The notes under the pieces are model-generated. The model did not search any database. It was not told where the DNA came from and worked only from the letters and a program-made list of their open reading frames with translations. From Beroe forskalii (taxonomy: Eukaryota > Ctenophora > Nuda > Beroida > Beroidae), in NCBI GenBank assembly GCA_011033025.1, contig WFMF01000169.1:186001-250000 (forward strand): a stretch of 64,000 bases of DNA. Reading direction: 5' to 3'. The position numbers and the translations under genes were made by a program. Position 1 is the stretch's first letter. Every line of letters begins with the position of its first letter. This document shows positions 35,801 to 45,845 of the stretch, in pieces.

Positions 35801-35935
35801 GACCGGATACCATTTTTCACGGAGCCTGGCTGCGGTTCGGTTATGTTTTTGTGCAAAAAATCGCACAATTACCTTGAGTTCCCCGGTTTTGGAGAGAAGG
35901 TGGGCAATACTGTCCACTGCAGATCTGGGCGTCAT
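29892..35935 (-). CDS. PPP1R10: PNUTS, protein phosphatase 1 regulatory subunit 10
   Basis: Eight coding exons, all GT-AG and phase-consistent: 35873-35935, 34597-34759, 33433-33723, 32920-33071, 32491-32657, 31893-32055, 30861-31031 and 29892-30695. They give 657 residues; vertebrate PNUTS is about 940. Residues 1-175 form the TFIIS N-terminal-like domain, including WLSDAKKT and LNHVPVTLPLLKQGNMGK, followed by SLGFLDAI. The PP1-binding RVxF motif is RRIKW at 278-282, completed across an exon junction. Next come KERQLNARSR and VPW (334-336), matching the conserved block after the PP1 motif. The C-terminal exon is proline-rich, then RGG-like and basic, and ends with a C-x8-C-x5-C-x3-H zinc finger at 587-606. 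PNUTS is a nuclear scaffold that directs PP1 to chromatin and the RNA polymerase II termination machinery. Start: the ATG at 35935 is preferred; an upstream in-frame ATG would add ten or more residues. Confidence 0.94.
31065..31485 (+). mobile_element. Intronic repeat, copy A
   Basis: Lies in the intron between PNUTS exons 6 and 7. Landmarks: GGGTTTAGTAACGAGTAAAA, small hairpins GAGGGCCGAAGGCCC and CCGAGGCCGAAGGCCGAGG, then CACCATAATAAATTATTATG, ending at GGAAGGTGCATAAT. The same sequence occurs in reverse complement at 33770-34227. No terminal inverted repeats or clear target duplication; class unknown. Confidence 0.85.
33770..34227 (-). mobile_element. Intronic repeat, copy B (inverted)
   Basis: Lies in the intron between PNUTS exons 2 and 3. 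It starts ATTATGCACCTTCC, contains CCTCGGCCTTCGGCCTCGG and GGGCCTTCGGCCCTCG, and ends ACTCGTTACTAAACCCTTCA. It aligns over its length to the reverse complement of 31065-31485 but carries an extra hairpin at 33917-34011. Confidence 0.85.
33917..34011. repeat. Hairpin inside repeat copy B
   Basis: TAATAACTTATTTCGCACAG at the left and its complement at the right. The inner arm CCAGTTGTAGCTTCATATC closes on a five-base loop with about one mismatch. Absent from copy A. Confidence 0.85.
35056..35582. mobile_element. TA-flanked MITE with CACTAATTAAGTG iterons
   Basis: The ends are CCTTAGTACACTTAAGAACG and its reverse complement, with TA outside both (35054-55 and 35583-84). The terminal CCTTAGTAC is shared with the element at 19928-20414. 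Subterminal iterons are CACTAATTAAGTG and AATAAAGTGC. It sits in the first PNUTS intron. Confidence 0.82.
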
Positions 35936-36789
35936 TCCCTGCGTTGTTTTCTCTTGAAATATCATCCTCAATTAGTTGGAGTGGTTAGTGAATACAGTAA
36001 CAAGGACATACAATGTGATCAATGAAAAAGTAAATAAACTTTAACACAATCAGAGAACTTAAAAAGGATGTCTCTTATATCTTCTGTGGATTGCATTGTG
36101 GCTGTTGAATACAGTGTAAAAATGTTAATAGTTCTATTTGGTCTTCAATCAAACATTCACTTCAGAATTCATAATGAGCCCCCTTTTCGATGGTATTGTC
36201 GGATTGAGAATACTTAAATGGTACAGCTAAATCTAATGGAAATGTGTTGACGTGTTAATCAGCTTTTAATTGACATTGGCTCAAAGAATTCGATGTATTG
36301 TGTCCATATCATTGTCATGGAACACTTTTGCTATGGGCTTGACTTTTTGACTTGAATTCAATGTGGTGATGCTAGCTCAGGAATCAGTCGAACATTCACT
36401 ATGTTATTGTTAATGTAAATGAATTTGACTGACACCACTTTACTCTAGCACCCTGCACCATTTCCTGAGTGGTTATGGTGTCAATTTTCAATAACTTACG
36501 GCGTAAAATCTTTAAGTGAGAAAGTTGCACCCTATTGATTCATGTAAGGGTTCTTTATATAGGTCCAATGCAACACGTTGGAAGGCGGATTGAAACTGAA
36601 AGGACAGGTGGAAAGAACCAGGCACTGTCCTTTGGCCCCTAAGTTCACACTGACACAGTTTTGCTTTACAGCCTTCGGAATCTCTCCCTAAAATATCTTC
36701 ACTGAGATTTCGCCACCTCTTTTTTACATACTTTTGGCGTGTACATTTATATCTATGATCTCATGATTCATAATTCTGTAATCTGTTCT
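35936..36789. other. Upstream region of the PNUTS gene
   Basis: Probably holds the 5' UTR and promoter. No recognisable motif and no other gene. Confidence 0.4.
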
Positions 36790-37620
36790 TAATCATATAG
36801 GGCCAATAAGAGATACTTCCCGAGTTCTGAAGTATCCAAAACCATCATAAACCCCATATAAATACTCGGATTGTATATTAATAGTTTAGTCAAAGTCTGA
36901 GCGACATAAGAGGCTCTAAAGTACTGAAGTTAGAAATATACCCAATTAAGGCCAATTGGTGGTGCTTCGTTTGTTTAGAAGGTCAAAAAACCATCACAAA
37001 CCCCATAAACCCATGGTATCTACATAGCTTAGTCGAATACTCGACTCCAGAGGCTCTAAGATACCGAAGTTAGAAATTTACCCAATTAAGACCAATTAGG
37101 GGGTCAATTTGAGGTAGTTACTGGGGTCAAAGGTCCCTGAAACCATCATAAACCCTACTAACCCGTGGAGTCTACGTATTTTAGTCGAAGTCCCGACATC
37201 AGAGGCTCTAAAATACTGAAGTTCGAGATTTACCCAATTAAGACCAATTAGGGGTCAATTAGACGTAGTTACTGGGGTCAAAGGTCCCAGAAACCATCAT
37301 AAACCCTACTTACCCGTGGAGTCTACGTATTTTAGTCGAAGTCCCGACATCAGAGGCTCTAAAATACCGAAGTTCGAAATTTACCCAATTAAGACCAATT
37401 AGAGGTAGTTACTGGGTCAAAGGTCCCTGAAACCATCATAAACCCTACTAACCCGTGGAGTCTACGTATTTTAGTCGAAGTCCCGACATCAGAGGCTCTA
37501 AAATACCGAAGTTCGAAATTTACCCAATTAAGACCAATTAGGGCCAATCAAAGGTACTTCCTGAGGTCAGAGGTCGCTAAAACCGCCATAAACCCAACAA
37601 ACCCATGGGAAAATGTTTGA
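36790..37620. repeat. ~150-bp tandem array
   Basis: Six imperfect units, counted by ACCATCATAAACCC at 36841, 36990, 37142, 37293, 37432 and 37582. Inner units are the most alike, with AGTCTACGTATTTTAGTCGA and TACCCAATTAAGACCAATTA in each. Confidence 0.9.
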
Positions 37621-38024
37621 TAGCTAAAACTGGATCTTCAATGCAGCTATGGTCAAGCTATGGTCAATTTCAAAAATAATCTAATTATACCCAATTAGAC
37701 CCCGATCACGTCGAGTTTGGGCTCGTGAACGGGCCTACATCGAAAGTATTTTGGTACCCTCATCTGAACTGTGCTCTCAACTGAAGTATCTTCCCAATTT
37801 TATGTGCTAAGAACTCCCACTTCCTCCCCATTCTAGGTTACCCACTACTTCCCAAAATCGAGTAGCGGAGGATTCACGAAATGACCAAACGTAGAGCAAG
37901 CTGTCAACCTGCACTCAATTCAAAACGTGGTCCATCGAGACAGATGCGCGAAAATAAGTCTTTTAAAATGACTGGATCCCCATCAAAACAACACATTCAG
38001 ACTGGAGCGGTCCGGCGTCCATAA

Positions 38025-38327
38025 AGTGGTCAGTTGGTGTAATGGAATTCAGTCTGGATCGTGATCGAAAGATCCCGGGTTTGATTCCCAGCCATTCCCA
38101 CTGAGCTAAGAGTGAAATATACCTAGGTATCTCAAGCCTATGCAGCCACGCGGTTCACTCAGCCGAACGTACAGGAAACTGTGCGGGAGGGTAAAATGAG
38201 AAGCTGTCCATGGCAGCTAAGTGTCGGGCGATAAAGTATGAATTACACTTCCTAAATTACTTCCCTTCGATTCCTGTCATTTGTCGTGCGGCTGTTGGAG
38301 TATTAGTAGAACCTTCAAAATAAAAAA
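38025..38327 (+). mobile_element. tRNA-derived SINE, copy 1
   Basis: The head has a box A-like TGGTCAGTTGG and a box B-like GGTTTGATTCC at tRNA spacing. A unique body follows, then a tail GATTCCTGTCATTTGTCGTG CGGCTGTTGGAG and an A-rich TAAAAAA end. The same layout occurs at 42902-43184. Confidence 0.78.
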
Positions 38328-38606
38328 GGACCGCGTTGAGGGGTCTGGCCAATATTTCGGAAGAGGCCGAAAATTGACCACCAAAAATGGTACCACTTTA
38401 AAGAAATTTCCCAAAAAATGCCGAACAAAAATTATGAAAAAGACGAAAAAACCGAACAAGACCTCCTCAAACCCCCCATCCACAAAAAATCAAAGATCCC
38501 ATTTGCCGATTTTAAATCCAATCGGGCTTTTTGGGGTTGCCAGAAATTTTAAACCTGGTTTGATCTAATTCTGCGGAATTCTTCTCGAAATCAAGTCCAA
38601 TTATTG

Positions 38607-39984
38607 GGGGGCAACCCCCTCAAACCCCCAAAATAAAGCCCCTATTGGCAATTTGTTATATAATCCACCTGGGGTTAAACTAAACCCCCCAGAATTAAAC
38701 CCACTATCGAGAGCAAAAATGAGTCTAGATGGGCACCCACCCATAGTATGATTCAAAAAAGCACCAGAATTAATCAACAAAAAAGGAACCATTTGTAAAA
38801 TTGCCTTAAATCACGAAAAAAAGGTACCATTCCAAAAAGGCGCAAAAATTCGGAAACAAATTTGGTACCAATTAAATTCAAAAGGGTACGTCTTAAAAAT
38901 CAGAAAAGAAAAAGGTACCAATTGACAATGATGCCATAACCAAAAAGAAAATTGGTACCATTTTAAAAAAGGGCTGAAAACCTGAAAAAAAAACGGTACC
39001 ATTAATGGTACCGTTTTTGTTTCAGGTTTTCAAAATGGTACCATTTTTCGTTTCTGATTTTTGCCCCATTTTGAAATTTCAAAAAGGTGCAAAAATCAGA
39101 AACAAAAAATAGTACCACTTTGAAAACGTGCCAAAAATCATGAACAAAAATGGTACCATTTGGAAAATCTGTCAAAATAATACAAAATGATACCATTTCA
39201 AAAAGTCGCAAAAATCATTTCCAAAGAAAAAAATTGATGAAAAAATGGAACCATTTGGAAAATGTGTCACAATTTGGAAACAAAAATGACACCATTTCAA
39301 AATGGTAAAATTTTGAAATCGTTTTCAAAAAAAAAAAAAGTCAAAAAAAATGATACCATTTTAAAATCCTGAAAAAATCAGAAACAAAAAAGGGTACCAT
39401 TTGGAAAATGTGCCAAAAACCGGAAATAAAAATGTTACCATTTTTTGTTTCATTTGGAAATTTTGGCATTCAAAACATAAAATCAGAACAAAATGGAACC
39501 ATTTCGAAAATGTGTCAAAAACTGGTAACAAAAATGGTACCATTTTGAAATGATGCAAAAAATCAGGAACAAAAACGGTACCATTTCAAAAAAGTGCCAA
39601 AAATCAGGAACAAAAATGGTACCATTTCAAAAAGGTGCAAAAATCAGAGACGAAAAATGGTACCATTTGGAAAATGTGTCAAAAATCAGGAACAAAAACA
39701 AACGGTACCAGTTTAACAAAGTGCCAAAAATCAATAACAATAATGGTATCATTTCAAAAAAAAAGTACCAAAAATTTTGAACAAAAATGGCACCATTTTA
39801 AAAAAACGCCAAAAATAACCAAAAATGGTACCATTTTGAAAAGGTGCAAATAATCAGAAACAAAAATGGTACCATTTGAAAAAGATCCCAAAAATCAGAA
39901 GCAAAAATGGTACCATTTGAAAAAATGTTCCTTTTTGGCGATTTTTTCCATTCAACAAATTTGAGGGGGTTGCCCCCCCCCCCC
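38607..39984. mobile_element. Non-autonomous transposon carrying a GGTACC satellite, copy 1
   Basis: The termini are GGGGGCAACCCCCTCAAA and its inverted match, with an expanded C-run at the right. CAATTATTG lies directly outside both ends (38598-38606 and 39985-39993), a perfect 9-bp target duplication. This length suits MULE-type transposition; a hAT 8-bp reading is also possible. The interior is a ~41-bp array. A shared 200-bp left segment and the array recur at 59147-60225. Confidence 0.85.
38820..39925. repeat. 41-bp array of AAATGGTACCATTT palindromes
   Basis: Units recur every ~41 bp (GGTACC at 39577, 39618, 39659). Most carry the perfect 14-bp palindrome AAATGGTACCATTT joined by A-rich GTGCCAAAAATCAG-type spacers. 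Around 39000 the orientation flips. Open frames across it are by-products of the repeat. Confidence 0.93.
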
Positions 39985-40207
39985 CAATTATTGCATTGAG
40001 TTTTCTTTGTCGGCTGATTTATGAAAATGGAGCAAAATGGTAAAAACGTGGGAAACGGGCGGGGCATAATCATATGGCGATGCGAAAAATGGGAGAGGAA
40101 TAAAAAAATTGCCAAATTTTGCGGATGACAGACGTCTTGCAGCCTGCAGGGGCGCTCACAGAAGTTGTTTAAGACGTGAAAAATACGGACGCATGCAGTG
40201 TGTGTCC

Positions 40208-40432
40208 CGAGAGTGCCCCGGGAGCCCAACGGGAGTACCCCGGGAGTCCTACGGGAGTACCCCGGGAGTGCCCTGGGAGTCCTACGGGAGTCCTATGGGA
40301 GTGCCCCGGGAGTCCACGGGATTGCCCCGGGAGTCCACGGGATTGCCCGGGAGTCCACGAGAGTACCCCGGGAGTCCTAAGGGAGTACCCCGGGAGTCGT
40401 AAGGGGATAACCCGGGATTCCTACGGGAGTAT
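40208..40432. repeat. 11-bp array, GGGAGTACCCC type
   Basis: Some twenty units alternate GGGAGTACCCC and GGGAGTCCTAC, with a few 10-mers near the middle. Very GC-rich. The encoded PGSPTGVPRES-like frames are not treated as a gene. Confidence 0.92.
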
Positions 40433-40582
40433 TAAGCGGTTAAGCGATGATCAGCCACTATGACATCATCATGACAAACTTAGTGAATTTTGCTGCATTT
40501 GTGGCCTACACTCGAGCCGATTTTTCGCTAAGAAGGACTAGATTGCCAAGAAGGAAGGGCCAACCCGGAAGAAACATAAATC

Positions 40583-40930
40583 CTGATAAGGGGCCATGTC
40601 CAAAAAGGACGTCCGCAATGAGGGGGGAGTCTGGCTAATGCGGACATAGGGGGAGGGGGTTTGGTCAAATACGGACGTCCGCAGTTTATGGAAATTTTGG
40701 TCAATTTGACAGGTGATACACTAGAAAATCGTGAAATTTTGGGCCAAAAAATGATGACCCTCAAGAATTCGCAAAATTTCGGCCATTTTAGAACCCTCCC
40801 TCCCCCTCGTCCGTATTCAAGAAATCCTACCCCGGACGTCCAGCGCCCGCATTTTTCTTTAAATTCTAAAGAATTCCTAAGAATTTGAAGAAAAATGCGG
40901 ACGCTGGACGTCCCGTTATGGCCACTTAAC
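40583..40930. mobile_element. GGGGCCAT-ended MITE, copy 1
   Basis: The left end GGGGCCATGTCC leads into AAAAAGGACGTCCGCA. The right end in reverse complement reads GTGGCCATAACGGGACGTCC. Shares AATGCGGACGTCCGCAGTT-like and CATGGAAATTTTGGTC-like words with 41904-42171. Confidence 0.6.
40835..40912. repeat. Hairpin at the MITE right end
   Basis: GACGTCCAGCGCCCGCATTT at the left matches the complement of AAATGCGGACGCTGGACGTC at the right, extending to arms of about 33 bp with two mismatches. Confidence 0.85.
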
Positions 40931-41903
40931 GTAAATGAAACACCCATCTGACCTTTTAAGTAGCCAGATAGGGTTTTTGCGGGGTTAAAATCTGCGGGTA
41001 AACTTAAAAATATGACTAATTTGTTGATGAGAACGATATCATGAAAGGTAAAGGCTAAAAAGGGGCCAAAATTACCGGAAAAAGGTAGTGGTACCATTCC
41101 TAAAAAGGTCCGCATGTTCTAAACGAAAATTGCACCATTTTGTGAAGAGCCAAAATTTGACCGACAAAAATGACACCTTTTTCAACGAATTTGGTTAAAC
41201 CTCTTCGAACACCCAAAAACCGAAAAATTATTTCGAGATTCGTGATACAGCTGAAAGTTTTTCGAAAAAAGCAGTAAAATCATACACATTTTTCAAACTA
41301 CAGCCTAAAACGATACGTGTTTTTTGGCAGAAACTTCCGTATTTTTTCTCTCCAATTTTGAATTCAGCCGCATTTTTCGCGTATTTAACAACCTTAATCG
41401 AAATTGTTCGTTTTTATAGTGTCTCTTTTTTGTAGAAAAATACGCATATTTTTCTTCAAATGCAAAGACGTCGTATTTTTGACGATTTTTCGACGTATTT
41501 AAGTTTAACAGCGCTGAGTAAAATTGATTTCAGGAAAACAACCTTGGTGTCTCGTCCTATCATACGCCGTTGTTTACACGCAGCGAATCACGCTTTTCCA
41601 TGCGGTACTTAATTTCGCTTGATAAATTCGCTCGCCTAACACATTACCCAACACCCTAAATTGAATTCCGTACCCTAAGCATTCTAAATTGGGGTCGTTC
41701 AATATAAGGGGTTTCTCGGATGCGGACAAAGAGGGCCGGAGGGAGGGATCCAAAATGGCCAAAATTTTGCGGCCGTCCTTTATGGATGGCCCCTAATGAA
41801 ATCCCAATTAACTCGATACGAATTTGACAGGAAATTTGGTTAATTTGACGGATATGATCTTCAATTAAATCATAGCCATTGACAATATAATGCGGAAGAA
41901 TGC

Positions 41904-42171
41904 GGGGCCATCCGTAAGAAACGCCGCAATAGGGGGGGGAGTCTGGCTAATGCGGACATATGGGGAGGGGGTGATTGGCCAAATGCGGACGTCCGCAGTT
42001 CATGGAAATTTTGGTCGATTTGACGGTTATTTCACTAGAAAATCGTGAAAATTCGGGCCCAAAAATGATGACCCGAAAGATTTTCAAGAAGGGATTTCTG
42101 AAATGCGGACAAGGGGGAGGGAGGGGTTCAAAATGGCCGAAGTTATGCGGACGTCCTTTTTGGATGGCCCC
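41904..42171. mobile_element. GGGGCCATCC-ended MITE, copy 2
   Basis: The left end is GGGGCCATCCGTAAGAAACG; the right end in reverse complement is GGGGCCATCCAAAAAGGACG. A right-end-only fragment of the same family lies at about 41700-41793. Confidence 0.68.
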
Positions 42172-42901
42172 TAGTGTTGCAGACAACGTGACATACAACG
42201 TGACATACAACTTGACAAATTGCCATAATATTGCTTTAATGAACAGCCGCAATGTGCTTCTGGACAGCGGATATAAGAACAACTTGTATATCCCCTTGAC
42301 ATTGCAAATGAGCGTGTGGAACCGTAATTTACTTTTAGTTCTTATCTAATCACTATGAGCTTCAAGCCAAAATCTCTACTTTAATTCCAGTCTTTGAAAT
42401 CCGGAGATACCTCTATAGTCGTCATAGGCAGGCAAAGATACAGTCAACATTATTCTCTTGTTTCAGTTTTAAATAGCTTCAAGCTAGAAAAGCTTCAATA
42501 GGTTACTTATTTAACTGCAGTTTTGCGATTTGATCGCACAATTATTAAAAGAAGGGAAAACCTTAGTAATAGTATTCAACTTCGAGAAAGTTGAACGGGT
42601 TTCGGTACTCCATAGATTTAACATGGAATGTTCAGAAACTGTGGTAATGTCGATTTTCATAGCCTGTCTTGGCGTCAGGAGTAATTAAGCATGAGGTATA
42701 TTACAACTTTTTCATGAAACATGCAAGGTAATTGAGGTAGTTCTTGCTAACTTACCAAAAACTTGCGTATTGGTGCCAGTAATCAATGAATTGTCAGATA
42801 CAATGTGTTAAAATCATTATCATGGCATGCTAATTGTGTAATCTGGACAAGGCTAGTGGAGTTGCATTGGCAGTGGTACCAGGTACATCCAGAGGTTTTT
42901 T
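42172..42901. other. Non-coding stretch
   Basis: No supported gene or repeat between the MITE and the SINE copy. Confidence 0.45.
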
Positions 42902-43184
42902 AGTGGTCAGTATAGGTATCAAGTCTGACTTGTTTAATCGAAAGATCCTGGGTTCGATTCTGTACCATTTCACACTGTGCTAAGGGCGAGAGAATTATCT
43001 CAAGCCAAGTGTACATAAAACTCTGCAGAAGAGTAAATAAATGAGGAGCTGCCCATTATAATTACAGCGAAGTCTTGGGCGATTAAACCTTTACCGTCAC
43101 TGGCTTAGTTATTCTTGAATCATTCGATTCCTGTCATTGGCCGTACGGCTGTTGGAATTGAAATGAAACCTTGTAAATAAAAAA
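42902..43184 (+). mobile_element. tRNA-derived SINE, copy 2
   Basis: Box B is GGTTCGATTC at 42951. Box A is degenerate (TGGTCAGTATAGG). The body and the tail GATTCCTGTCATTGGCCGTA CGGCTGTTGGA match copy 1 at 38025-38327, ending in GTAAATAAAAA. Confidence 0.78.
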
Positions 43185-45603
43185 CTAGCTGCAAGATTTA
43201 TTACATTGGCCTTAGGTGCGTACTGCGTAGCCGGTAGCATCAGACTTTGCACTTGCTCACTTAGGTGATTTAAGACGTACGATTTGTTAATAACCATCGG
43301 GACTTGGGGAGGTGAGTTCTCACTAGCTGCCTAAGTACATAATAGTTACATTTAATTCGAATCAATACAGGATTTAAATAAAATTCTAATGGTGTCACTA
43401 CCTAGTGTAAAAGAAAAAGGTGTGCTCATGTACCAAATATCTTTACATAGGAATCATAGGGTTTAGAAAGTTTGAAAATGGGGTTTAGTACTTAGTATAG
43501 TGCAGCTAATTCTACCAGCCAAAAAGACAATAATTCTCAACAAAATGATTTACATTCTAAGGACTTAGAGGCGATTGAAACGAGAAATTGATGAATTGGT
43601 TATAACTGAGAACTAACATTTGACAAGGGGATCGCCATAAAATAGTAAACAAACTTTTATCAACTTGTGGGATTCAAAATCACTTTCTGCAAGAATCGAT
43701 AAGAAACTCAAAATAATTTCTCGCACGGTATCATGATTAATGAATTGCAATGATGCACAATTTTCACTCATCTAGGCAATAAAAGTTTTAAAAAACATTG
43801 TTATCTTAGCGGATCTGAGCAGTTTGAAAGAGATATAATGTTCATTTGCAACTTTTAGGTTATCGGATAATTATAGGAAATTCAAAATATCATAACAATT
43901 TAATTAGATATCACTCGAAGTCCAATTAAAAATTCCAGCCGATAGGAAAGATAATGATCACTTAATGAGAAAACCACTGAATGAGATAAATGAGCCTGTC
44001 GTTCATCAAATTGAATCCATATCCTTTAAAAACAAGTCAAGTTACTCAATGACATCGATGAATCACAGTGCTGCGTCCCTGATTGCCACACTTCCAACAG
44101 AGGCAATGATCTGAGACGGGGGTATCAGTATTCTGATGTGATATATACCACTCTGCCAGTAGGTCCTTCGGGATAACAGAAACATAGTGGAAGTTAGATA
44201 TTAGTATGCAGTGATAATATCTCATGTATTCCTGAAAGATTCATACGAATACGTTAAAATGGAATACGTAAGAAAATTTATGTGATGCTGTCTAAGATGA
44301 TCCAACAGTTATTATCATAGGGCCCAATCCAGAAACATAACGATAAATTTAGGCGTCGTCATTCAAATTTGAAATTTTCGATCGAATATCAATGCCATTT
44401 AAATCAAAAATAATTTGGAGGATATTTCGGATTTCTGAAGTTTAAATACAAACCCAAGAATCAGCAACCCAATTTTATAAAATTATAGCATACCTGCATT
44501 TTAAGTTATTTCGTTTCTGACATTTGGAATTTGGAGATATTATTTTATCATAAAATCTGCAGAGTCATCGTTTTTCTGACATTGATCAAGATAATTTTTG
44601 ATCACACGATTCTGAAAAGTTGAAATTTATATTGTATCACATTTTTCGAAAATTCAGATTGACATGGGTAAAGTTTACGAGATAAGAACATTTAGATTCA
44701 TTCTAAACATATAAAATTTCAGCAATTTTGTCTGAGTATTGATTGATAAAGATGATAGATGATTTTATTATTTATAATTTCATGAATTTTAAAGTTGAAA
44801 ACTTCTCAAAACAAACATTAAACATTGAAGAAATTATATAATTTTATATACCTGAGACGTTTCAAGAGAATTCTTTGAATTTTGCTACATTTTGAAATTT
44901 CCTCTGAAATTTCCTCGTGACAAATTTCCTCCGAATACCAAGTGAATTTAAAGAATACATTTCTGAAAAGTTGATTAGAATCCCGGGGAAAAGATTTCAC
45001 CGCACTTTAATTGGAAAATCTTTAATTTTGCAGCCAAATGATAGATAAAAACGTACCTAACTACAACTGCATTTTAAGTTTTCACAATGAAATTGTGACG
45101 ATTTTATCTACAATTAATATGAAGAATATTCTAATTAAATCAATAAAATTGTTACGATTTTATCTACAATTAATATGAAGAGTATTCTAATTAAATTTAA
45201 AATATTAATTTAGATAATTTAAACGATAATTTTTGCATCTTGACCAAAGTTTGATGTTGAAGTGAAATTAAATCCAAGGCAATTGACTACCTTCAGTCCA
45301 GACCTGCAAAATTTATTTTCAACAATTATTATTCAAGAAATTGTTAAAAAGTTAAAAGCAACGCCATGATCCATGTTATCTAACTTTATACAGTCAAAGA
45401 AACCGAACAGGTAAACATGGCTCAGTTGATGCTATGTTGTTGTGTAAGGTTCTATTGTTATGCGATTCAATGCTAAATTGAAATCTTTAAATCGTGGCAA
45501 AAGTAGTACGCCTAGTCAAATAAAGAGGACCAGATTCCTGGGTCAAATATAGAAATTGGTTAAGAACCAAGTAAGTCTTACAAGTTACATTCTTACATAC
45601 AAT
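43185..45603. other. AT-rich stretch without a gene
   Basis: Nothing supported except a ~52-bp direct duplication at about 45095-45200, with ATTTTATCTACAATTAATAT in both copies. Confidence 0.5.
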
Positions 45604-45609
45604 TTTATT
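45604..45609 (-). promoter_or_regulatory. Possible polyadenylation signal
   Basis: AATAAA on the minus strand, about 240 bases after the stop of the 385-codon hnRNP K paralogue. Position is reasonable, but the hexamer alone is weak evidence in AT-rich DNA. Confidence 0.35.
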
Positions 45610-45845
45610 ATCAAATTTAAATATCAACAATTCAATTTAAACACAAATCCAGCCACAAAAACATACAAGCATGTCAAATATGATATCTGTTCGTTACTTT
45701 GAAATAATAAATAATTAAGGCAAATTTGACCTTTCATCAATTTGAACCTAAGGATAAACAGACTTAAGAGCTAAAGGAGCGAACCAGCATCGGCCACAAC
45801 GCAAAGCAAACATCCTCAATAAAAACAATCTAAAGCTTTATAAAT

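Noticed and set aside
38025-38100. Functional tRNA gene
   Set aside because: Box A and box B are present but the cloverleaf is poor, and the same head-body-tail unit is repeated at 42902, so it is a SINE.
40109-40463. Open frames with PGSPTGVPRES repeats
   Set aside because: Produced by the 11-bp GGGAGTACCCC array, open in several frames at once.
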